From an uncultured Acetatifactor sp. (GTDB taxonomy: Bacteria > Bacillota > Clostridia > Lachnospirales > Lachnospiraceae), in contig CAJULV010000049.1 in assembly GCA_910587555.1 (NCBI GenBank), positions 1 through 31,435 on the forward strand: DNA of 31,435 nucleotides, given 5' to 3'. Under the pieces are notes generated by a model. The model saw nothing but the letters and a program-made list of their open reading frames with translations. It did no database searches and was not told the origin of the DNA. Both the position numbers and the translations under genes were made by a program. Below, piece after piece: positions 16,016-21,921 of this stretch (the stretch's first letter is position 1; the number at the start of each line of letters is the position of its first letter).

Positions 16016-16044
16016 ATCATATAGGAAATGCGCCTTTTGTGCAA
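16016..16044 (-). promoter_or_regulatory. Promoter for rarA
   Basis: On the minus strand, TTGCAC (16044-16039), a 17-nt spacer and TATGAT (16021-16016), about 35 bp upstream of the rarA start codon. Confidence 0.55.
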
Positions 16045-16142
16045 GCAGAACATGGCGGCCAGGTTGATTCCCGCGGGCAATGAGACGAGGGGATGCGCCG
16101 GCATCCATTTGGCGAATGCCGCGAGGGTCACGGTTATAAGAA

Positions 16143-16161
16143 GTTATGAAATGTTATGAAA
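16143..16161 (+). promoter_or_regulatory. Direct repeat GTTATGAAA x2 upstream of the RNA promoter
   Basis: GTTATGAAA occurs at 16143-16151 and again at 16153-16161, a 10-bp period that puts both on the same face of the helix. The second copy ends 17 bp before the -35 element at 16179. It could be an activator site or an UP-type element. Confidence 0.4.
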
Positions 16162-16178
16162 AGTAATTGGATTTTGGG

Positions 16179-16207
16179 TTGACTTCTCGATTGGGATGTG
16201 CTATATA
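16179..16207 (+). promoter_or_regulatory. Strong promoter for a non-coding transcript
   Basis: TTGACT at 16179-16184, a 17-nt spacer and TATATA at 16202-16207. No open frame of note follows; the transcript would begin near 16214 and enter the structured region. Confidence 0.7.
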
Positions 16208-16213
16208 TAAGGA

Positions 16214-16645
16214 TATGGTAACTGTGTGACAGCAGTTAAGCAGTACAATTTTGAAAGAGGAGGTTTTGTATGTTAAGCATTGTGGGAGAGGAGAACAGGG
16301 CAAAATAAAGATTGCCGGACAGAATATACCGAAGGTGGGTGTTTCCGACTGTGCGCGGGGACAGGCAGCCGGGTAGGCGTCCGGTGGTAGGTTTTTGTAA
16401 CAACTCAAACAGCACCTGCTGCGAAATAATAATTGCAGGGTGTCCACGGACACATTTCTGTGCAATTTTAGGAGACTGGTGTTTGTCTTGAGAGGGACGG
16501 GAATCTATCGGTAGATCTGTCTGAACAGGTGCTTAACATATTCCAGTGATTCATAGATAGGGGACAGCAGAAAGCAGGATAAATCTGTATTCTGGTGTTT
16601 GTTGAGGAAGCGGAAAAAGCATGGCTGTAAGGCCATGTTTTTTTC
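16214..16645 (+). ncRNA. Candidate large structured RNA (family not identified)
   Basis: Between rarA and the ABC genes, this stretch has a strong promoter and a strong terminator but no convincing protein. A 13-bp long-range helix can form between 16269-16281 and 16528-16540: ten perfect pairs (TATGTTAAGC with GCTTAACATA), then A-T and two G-U. Inside it are local hairpins: GGCAA/TTGCC (16299/16312), GGAC..GCC/GGCGTCC (about 16369-16382), CAGCA/TGCTG (about 16410-16421), AATTGCA/TGCAATT with inner GTGTCC/GGACAC (16431-16467), ATCTA-TCGG-TAGAT (16503-16516) and CTGT-CTGA-ACAG (16517-16528). CACCTGC (16413) can instead pair with GCAGGGTG (16435), giving mutually exclusive folds. GAGGAGG before a 12-codon frame (MLSIVGEENRAK) at 16270 mimics a ribosome site. 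raiA-type RNA or 6S RNA are options I cannot confirm from memory. Confidence 0.55.
16620..16644 (+). terminator. Rho-independent terminator of the candidate RNA
   Basis: CATGGC (16620-16625) pairs with GCCATG (16632-16637) across a 6-nt loop, followed directly by seven T residues (16638-16644). Confidence 0.85.
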
Positions 16646-16711
16646 GGTCTTCGGCATTTTTGTGCTGTCCCTTTTGATGCGGCATATTCTTTTGCTGCGC
16701 AGATGATGATG

Positions 16712-16756
16712 ACCATGGTGGAATGTGCCCTGAAAGGCAGACACCATGGTTTTTTT
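16712..16756 (+). terminator. Second strong terminator, just before the ABC operon
   Basis: ACCATGGTG (16712-16720) pairs perfectly with CACCATGGT (16742-16750), with an inner TGCC/GGCA stem, and runs into seven T residues. It ends only 33 bp before the ABC ATPase start codon, so it could act as an attenuator for that operon. No separate promoter is evident between it and the gene. Confidence 0.8.
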
Positions 16757-16789
16757 ATGCACAGCGATAATTTAAGAAGGAGAAAGAGT

Positions 16790-17776
16790 ATGAAGATCAT
16801 AGAGACGAGAAAATTGTCCAAAACATACCGCAGAGTCGTCAGGGGCGAGGGGCTGCGGGGGAGTATCCGCAGTCTGGTTAAAAGGCAGTATGAAAGCAGG
16901 GAGGCCGTAAAGAATCTGGACTTAACCGTGGAGGAAGGGGAGTTTATAGGACTTATCGGGCCAAACGGCGCGGGGAAAACTACCCTGGCCAAAATGCTTA
17001 CCGGGATCATTGCTCCCACAGGGGGAGAGATCAGCGTAATGGGTTATTATCCTAACGATTTAGAGAATGAATTTAAACGTCAGTACGCTATTGTTATGGG
17101 GCAGAAGAGTCAGCTGTTCTTTGAACTGACGACGAATGATACACTGGGATTGTTCAGGGAGATTTACGGGTTGAGCGAGAGGGAGTTTCGGGAGACAAAG
17201 GCGTATTTTACGGAATTGTTCGGGGTGGAAAAGCTGTTGGACGTTCAGGTGCGGACGCTGTCTCTGGGAGAGCGGATGAAGATGGAGCTGATGGCTGCGC
17301 TGCTTCACAATCCCAGGATTTTATTTCTGGATGAACCCACTATCGGTCTGGACGCCGTCGCCTCCAGGCAGATTCGTAAATTTCTGTGGGAGATCAACCG
17401 GAAGAAGGGCACTACCATTCTGCTCACTTCCCACTATATGGAGGATATCAGGGCGCTCTGTGACCGCTCCATTGTGATTAATCACGGAACCAAGATCTAT
17501 GACGGCAGCACGGAGGCGCTTTTTGAAAAATACCAGAAGGAGCGTCAGATTTCCGTGAGCTTCCGTCAGCCTGTGGGGGAGATCGTCTTGCCGGAAGGGG
17601 CGGCGGTCAGGGAGGAGAGTCCTTACAAAAAGGTCATTCGCATCCGGAAGGAACAGTCGGGAGAGCTTCTGCAGAGACTGATGGAATACCATCCAAGCGA
17701 TCTCACTGTGGAGGAGGATGAGATCGGAAGGGTTGCGGAGCGGATTTATGCCGAGGGCGTTCTGGGACAGGAATAA
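16790..17776 (+). CDS. ABC-2-type exporter, ATP-binding subunit
   Basis: A 328-residue cytoplasmic ATPase powering the two permeases encoded next. It has Walker A GPNGAGKT (57-64), signature LSLGERMKME (157-166), Walker B ILFLDEPT (177-184) and the switch histidine region TTILLTSHYMEDI. The long N-terminal insert before Walker A (RGEGLRGSIRSLVKRQYESREAV) and the C-terminal regulatory-like extension match the COG4586 group, which works with COG4587/COG3694 permeases and is usually annotated as an uncharacterised exporter. The start ATG 16790 follows AGAAGGAG at a good distance; an upstream in-frame ATG at 16703 would read through the terminator and is rejected. The first permease gene begins 59 bp after the stop. 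The substrate is unknown. Confidence 0.92.
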   Translation: MKIIETRKLSKTYRRVVRGEGLRGSIRSLVKRQYESREAVKNLDLTVEEGEFIGLIGPNGAGKTTLAKMLTGIIAPTGGEISVMGYYPNDLENEFKRQYAIVMGQKSQLFFELTTNDTLGLFREIYGLSEREFRETKAYFTELFGVEKLLDVQVRTLSLGERMKMELMAALLHNPRILFLDEPTIGLDAVASRQIRKFLWEINRKKGTTILLTSHYMEDIRALCDRSIVINHGTKIYDGSTEALFEKYQKERQISVSFRQPVGEIVLPEGAAVREESPYKKVIRIRKEQSGELLQRLMEYHPSDLTVEEDEIGRVAERIYAEGVLGQE

Positions 17777-17835
17777 CCCGGGAGACTGACAGCGGGAGAA
17801 AATATGCGGAAAAATATAAAAAGGAGTGCGAAAAA

Positions 17836-18630
17836 ATGAGAAAATACAGAGAGGTGATGCGCGTTTATCTGAAGGCGCAGCTTGCATGGCGGGCAGATGT
17901 GGCCTTCAGTATGCTGTTTACCGTGTCAAAGGTTTTGTTTGCCTGGCTGTTGTGGGGGATGGTTTTCCGGGAAAGGGATACGGTGGCGGATTTCACTTTT
18001 CATGGGATGCTGTCTTACTATATTGTCAGTTCCTTTTTGCACCAACTGGAGATGTCCCGGGGCATCAGCGGGGAAATCAGCGCCAGGATAAGAAACGGCA
18101 CTTTGTCCAATTATCTTGTTCTGCCTGTGAATATGGAAGGGTATTTTGCAGCCATGGAAGCGGGAGTGGTGCTGTTTTACTTATTTTTTGACCTGTCTGC
18201 CGCTGTGGTCTGGGTGTTTGTTTTCCGGATTCAGCTGACGTTTACTCATAGCGCGGGACTCTTTATCTGTGCGATGGTGATGGCCCTGATGGGACTGTTC
18301 TTTATGGTGCAGCTGAACTATTTTCTGGGAATACTGACATTAAAATACGAGGAGATCAGCACATTTCTGATGATTAAGGATAATCTGGCAGCTTTGGTGA
18401 CAGGAAGCCTTGTGCCGTTGGCTCTGTTTCCGGAAGCTCTGGTGGCGGGGATGAGGCTGCTGCCCTTTTATTATGTGACCTATCTGCCCTCCATGCTCTT
18501 CACCGGGCGATGCGGGGACGAGGCAGTGAGAGGGCTTGTAATTCTGGGCGCCTGGTGCGTGCTGCTGCAGGGCGTAATCCGGGTTACATGGAGAAAATAC
18601 CGTATAAAATATGACGGTGTAGGGACATGA
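17836..18630 (+). CDS. ABC-2-type exporter permease, first subunit
   Basis: A 264-residue membrane protein with about six hydrophobic segments, matching the ABC-2 family (COG4587-like). The family pattern is a short N-terminal amphipathic region (YREVMRVYLKAQLAWRADVAFSML), a first membrane segment, then RGISGEISARIRNGTLSNYLVLPVN, which is the coupling-helix region that docks on the ATPase. The start ATG 17836 is preceded by AAAGGAG. It lies 59 bp after the ATPase gene and 317 bp before the second permease gene. That gap is filled by a 28-bp minisatellite, so expression of the downstream permease could depend on how transcripts cross the repeat. Confidence 0.9.
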   Translation: MRKYREVMRVYLKAQLAWRADVAFSMLFTVSKVLFAWLLWGMVFRERDTVADFTFHGMLSYYIVSSFLHQLEMSRGISGEISARIRNGTLSNYLVLPVNMEGYFAAMEAGVVLFYLFFDLSAAVVWVFVFRIQLTFTHSAGLFICAMVMALMGLFFMVQLNYFLGILTLKYEEISTFLMIKDNLAALVTGSLVPLALFPEALVAGMRLLPFYYVTYLPSMLFTGRCGDEAVRGLVILGAWCVLLQGVIRVTWRKYRIKYDGVGT

Positions 18631-18660
18631 GGAATCCACAGGCGGTTATGGAAGCAGGGG

Positions 18661-18905
18661 TAAGGAGTAGGCCCCGAAGAGACCGGGGTAAGAAGCAGGC
18701 CCCGAAGAGACCGGGAAAAGAAGCAGGCCCCGGAGAGACCGGGATAAGAAGCAGGCCCCGGAGAGACCGGGAAAAGAAGCAGGTCCCAGGGAGACCGGGA
18801 AAAGAAGCAGGCCCCGAAGAGACCGGGGTAAGAAGCAGGCCCCGGAGAGACCGGGAAAAGAAGCAGGCCCCGTAGAGACCGGGGTAAGAAGCAGGCCCCG
18901 GAGAG
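18661..18905. repeat. 28-bp minisatellite (eight full units plus a partial) between two permease genes
   Basis: Full units start at 18661, 18689, 18717, 18745, 18773, 18801, 18829 and 18857, with a partial ninth from 18885. The core is AAGAAGCAGGCCCCGRAGAG followed by ACCGGGR and a junction base. Units differ at few positions; unit 5 is the most diverged (TCCCAGG). Each can fold into a CCCCG/CGGGG stem with a 7-nt loop. There are no unique spacers, so it is not a CRISPR array. The 28-bp period is not a multiple of three, and apparent reading frames across it are by-products. Confidence 0.95.
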
Positions 18906-18947
18906 GCAGATGGCAGAAGGGTTGGAATATGGTTACAGGGAGGCAGC

Positions 18948-19736
18948 ATGAAAAATTTCAGAGTATTTAAAGCATTATTGAAAATCAGGTTCCAGAACCT
19001 GATGATGTTCCGGTTGGGGTTCTGGGGACCGTTCTTTGTGGACGGCAGTTTGTTTTTGATTCAGTTGGTAATATTTGACGCGATTTATGCCAATGTGGAG
19101 CGGATCGGCAGTTGGGGACGGGGGGAGATGATTCTGTATATCGGCACTTTTTCCCTGATCAATGCCGTAAATATGGCAGTGTACTTTTTCGGGGTCAACG
19201 GAATTGTGGGAAAGATTAAGAGCGGGGCAATGGATCTGTACCTGACCAAACCTGTGAGTCCTCTGTTCCGCCTTACCTTTGAATGCATGAATCCGGGTTC
19301 TCTGCCGCTGCTGCTTTTGAGCGGAGTCATTATCGGCTACGGGGTCCGTACGGCGGGCATCAGGCTGACATGGGGAAGGGTTTTGGTATATCTCTTTTTC
19401 CTGGCGCTGATGATTCTGCTTTATTACGAGATGGAAGTGCTTATCCGTTCCGTGGCTTTTTATCTGGTGTCCAATGCCAGAATGGAGCAGCTGGAGGAAA
19501 TGGGACTGGAATTATGTATGAATCTGCCCGGAATAGCGTTTTACGGCGTTTACAAGGTGATTTTTTACGGAATCCTGCCTTACGGGATTATGGCCACCCT
19601 GCCGGTGCAGGGACTGTTGGGAGAGATGAGTCCGGGCCTGGCGCTCCACGGCGTGGGGGTGGTGTGCGTTTTCAGCGCAATTACGGCATTTGTCTGGAGA
19701 AACGGAATGCGCCATTACAACAGCGCCAGTTCTTGA
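18948..19736 (+). CDS. ABC-2-type exporter permease, second subunit
   Basis: A 262-residue membrane protein with about six hydrophobic segments, of the COG3694 (DUF990-like) type. It has the family's N-terminal FKALLKIRFQNLMMFRLGFW, a central KIKSGAMDLYLTKPVSPLFRL motif (the counterpart of the coupling helix in the first permease) and the ELCMNLPGIAFYGVYKVIFYGILPYG segment. It completes a three-gene exporter with the genes at 16790 and 17836. The start ATG 18948 follows GGGAGGCAGC. Upstream is the 28-bp minisatellite; 30 bp downstream begins the MutS2-like gene, which may be co-transcribed. Confidence 0.9.
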   Translation: MKNFRVFKALLKIRFQNLMMFRLGFWGPFFVDGSLFLIQLVIFDAIYANVERIGSWGRGEMILYIGTFSLINAVNMAVYFFGVNGIVGKIKSGAMDLYLTKPVSPLFRLTFECMNPGSLPLLLLSGVIIGYGVRTAGIRLTWGRVLVYLFFLALMILLYYEMEVLIRSVAFYLVSNARMEQLEEMGLELCMNLPGIAFYGVYKVIFYGILPYGIMATLPVQGLLGEMSPGLALHGVGVVCVFSAITAFVWRNGMRHYNSASS

Positions 19737-19766
19737 TTTTTTTGATAAGCGAAAGGAGAAACGAAA

Positions 19767-21815
19767 ATGATACAGACGGAAATCAGTTTGGAATTTGACA
19801 AAATAAAGACAAAATGGAGGGAATGCGCCCTGACGGAAGCGGCCGGGAAGAAAATAGAGGACGCGGGCATGATTCTGTCCGAGACGGAACTGGCCGGGAG
19901 GCTGCGGGAGACCACAGAGAGCAGGCAGATGTTGGAAAAGTGCGGTACGCCGCCTTTGGTCTCCCTGGAGGGGATAGAGGAGATCCTGACTGCAGCGGAG
20001 AAGGGGATGTGCCTGACGCCGGAGGAACTGGAGCAGATGGCCGGGGCCTATGTGGCGGTAAAGCGGCTGAAAGATTATCTGGAGCGGGGAAAATCCCAGG
20101 GAATTCCCCTGGCCTATTACGAGGAGAACCTGGAGCCTCTGGAGGAACTGCGGGAGCAGCTGCGGTATCAGATCTGGAACGGGCAGGTATCCGACAATGC
20201 CTCCCGACTGCTGAAAACCCTCCGGGGAGATATCCTGCGGGCGGAGGACAGAATGCGGGAGAAGGCGGAGGCTGTCATGCGTGCCAATAAGGAATGTATG
20301 TCCGATCAGTTCAGCACCATCCGAAACGGCCATGTGTGTATTCCGGTAAAAAAGGAGTATAAATTCAAGATCAGCGGAATTCTCATCGACAAATCTTCCA
20401 CGGGGAATACCCTGTTTATAGAACCCTCCGCCGCGGGAAAGTTTTATGAGGAGCTGCAGGAGCTTCGCATTGACGAGGAAAACGAGGTTCGGCGGATTCT
20501 GTATGAGCTAAGCGCGCTGATTGCGGAGAACGGGGAAGCCATGGTACAGAACATCCGGATGATGGAGAAGTTGGATTTTATTTTTTCCAAGGGGAAGCTT
20601 TCGGAAAGCTACGACGGCAGGGAACCGAAAATCATCGGCGAAAGGCGCATTTTTCTGCGGAATGCCAGACATCCCCTGATGGACCCGGAGGTCTGTGTGC
20701 CGCTGCAGTTTTCCCTGGGAGACGGCGTAAACGGAATTGTGATAACCGGACCCAATACGGGGGGCAAGACCGTGGCATTGAAGACCGTGGCGTTGAGCTG
20801 CCTGATGGCCCAGTGCGGGCTTCACATTGCCTGTGAGGAGGCGGAGATCTGTATGAACCGGAATATTCTCTGCGACATCGGGGACGGCCAGAATCTGTCG
20901 GAGAATCTGTCCACCTTCTCGGCCCATATCGTGAATGTACTGGATATTCTCCGGAGGGTGACCCCGGAGAGCCTGGTGGTGATGGATGAGCTTGGCTCCG
21001 GCACGGACCCTGCGGAAGGCATGGGGATTGCGGTGGCCATTCTGGAGGAGCTGAAGAAAAGCGGGGCGCTGTTTCTGGTAACCACCCATTATCCGGAGGT
21101 GAAAACCTATGCGGAGCGGGAGGAAGGAATCGTCAATGCCAGGATGACCTTTGACCGGGAGAACTTAAAGCCCCTGTACCGGATGGTGATCGGGGAGGCC
21201 GGGGAGAGCTGCGCCTTCTATATCGCCGAGAGACTGGGGATGCCCCTTTCCATGCTGCGCCGGGCCGCAAGGGAGGCCTACGGGGATGACAGCTGCCGGG
21301 AGGGTGGTTTGGAAGGGCAGAAGGAGAGACGGCAGGGAGACACTGGGAGAGACAGAGGGAAAACATTGGGGGACGGAGAACGCCGGGAGGAATGCCCGGC
21401 AGCGGAAGCGGAACGAAAGGACGGGGCATGTGCGCAGGGCCAACAGCCGGAGAGTGCGTTTTCCCTGGAAGGACTGAAAAAAGAGTTCGTTCCCCGTATA
21501 GAGCGGGCCAGAACCGGAGCCTCGAAAAAGCAGGCCGCCTCATTCCGCAGGGGCGACAGCGTCATGGTCTATCCGGACAGGAAAATCGGCATTGTCTGCG
21601 AGCCGGTGAACGATAAAGGCGTGCTGCGGGTACAGCTGCCCGGGAAAAAGATCTGGATCAGCCACAAGAGAGTGAAGCTTCAGGTGGCAGCGGAAGAGCT
21701 GTATCCGGAGGATTACGATTTTTCGATTATTTTCGACACGGTGGAGAACCGGAAGCTGCGGCATCAGATGGAGCGGAAGCATGTGGAAGGGGCGGAGATT
21801 CGGGAGGACAGTTAA
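19767..21815 (+). CDS. MutS2-like ATPase lacking the Smr nuclease domain
   Basis: This 682-residue protein matches the MutS2 branch of the MutS family: no mismatch-reading N-terminal domain, a helical core/clamp region, and an ATPase domain with Walker A GPNTGGKT (328-335), the DIGDGQNLSENLSTFSAH segment, Walker B LVVMDELGSGTDP (about 403-415) and TTHYPEVK. MutS2 proteins act on recombination intermediates or collided ribosomes. Typical MutS2 is near 780-800 residues and ends in an Smr domain. Here a low-complexity charged linker (about 495-575) leads to a KOW-like segment (FRRGDSVMVYPDRKIGIV) and the protein stops without Smr. No frameshift is evident and the next frame opens cleanly, so this looks like a domain-poor subfamily rather than a damaged gene. 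The start follows AAAGGAG. Confidence 0.88.
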   Translation: MIQTEISLEFDKIKTKWRECALTEAAGKKIEDAGMILSETELAGRLRETTESRQMLEKCGTPPLVSLEGIEEILTAAEKGMCLTPEELEQMAGAYVAVKRLKDYLERGKSQGIPLAYYEENLEPLEELREQLRYQIWNGQVSDNASRLLKTLRGDILRAEDRMREKAEAVMRANKECMSDQFSTIRNGHVCIPVKKEYKFKISGILIDKSSTGNTLFIEPSAAGKFYEELQELRIDEENEVRRILYELSALIAENGEAMVQNIRMMEKLDFIFSKGKLSESYDGREPKIIGERRIFLRNARHPLMDPEVCVPLQFSLGDGVNGIVITGPNTGGKTVALKTVALSCLMAQCGLHIACEEAEICMNRNILCDIGDGQNLSENLSTFSAHIVNVLDILRRVTPESLVVMDELGSGTDPAEGMGIAVAILEELKKSGALFLVTTHYPEVKTYAEREEGIVNARMTFDRENLKPLYRMVIGEAGESCAFYIAERLGMPLSMLRRAAREAYGDDSCREGGLEGQKERRQGDTGRDRGKTLGDGERREECPAAEAERKDGACAQGQQPESAFSLEGLKKEFVPRIERARTGASKKQAASFRRGDSVMVYPDRKIGIVCEPVNDKGVLRVQLPGKKIWISHKRVKLQVAAEELYPEDYDFSIIFDTVENRKLRHQMERKHVEGAEIREDS

Positions 21816-21855
21816 AAATCAATCCCGGCGGCTGCAGGCATTTGCGATTTCGGTC

Positions 21856-21884
21856 TATACAGACATATGTTCGTATGTTAGAAT
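21856..21884 (+). promoter_or_regulatory. Promoter for the helicase gene
   Basis: TATACA at 21856-21861, a 17-nt spacer and TAGAAT at 21879-21884. The spacer is largely occupied by a LexA-box-like sequence. Confidence 0.45.
21860..21873 (+). promoter_or_regulatory. LexA (SOS) box-like operator
   Basis: CAGACATATGTTCG matches 12 of 14 positions of CGAACATATGTTCG, a strong form of the Firmicute CGAAC-N4-GTTCG SOS box; the right half-site GTTCG is perfect. It sits between the -35 and -10 elements of the helicase promoter, where a repressor would block RNA polymerase. Confidence 0.5.
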
Positions 21885-21921
21885 GGAAGCATATCGAGCA
21901 TAAGGAATGCGGAGGCTGAAT

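Noticed and set aside
16270..16308. 12-codon frame MLSIVGEENRAK with a perfect AGGAGG site, as a leader peptide
   Set aside because: The start lies within the long-range helix, and the peptide has no regulatory codon run. It is more likely part of the RNA, but is mentioned in that entry.
16214..16645. RNase P RNA, tmRNA or SRP RNA
   Set aside because: The conserved cores (GAGGAAAGUC, the tmRNA GGGG...GGUUUCGAC start, and the SRP GGAAGGAAGCA loop) are not present.
16505..16762. 85-residue minus-strand frame in the rarA-ABC gap
   Set aside because: It runs through two terminator stems and the candidate RNA, with no good ribosome site. The plus-strand signals explain the region better, though it cannot be fully excluded.
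18661..18905. Regular 28-bp repeats resembling a CRISPR array
   Set aside because: The units are contiguous with no unique spacers, and no cas genes are nearby. It is a minisatellite.
18584..18949. Open frames on both strands across the 28-bp repeat (82 and 121 residues)
   Set aside because: They are produced by the repeat itself, which lacks stops; low-complexity Arg/Lys/Pro or Ser/Leu/Pro products without family resemblance.
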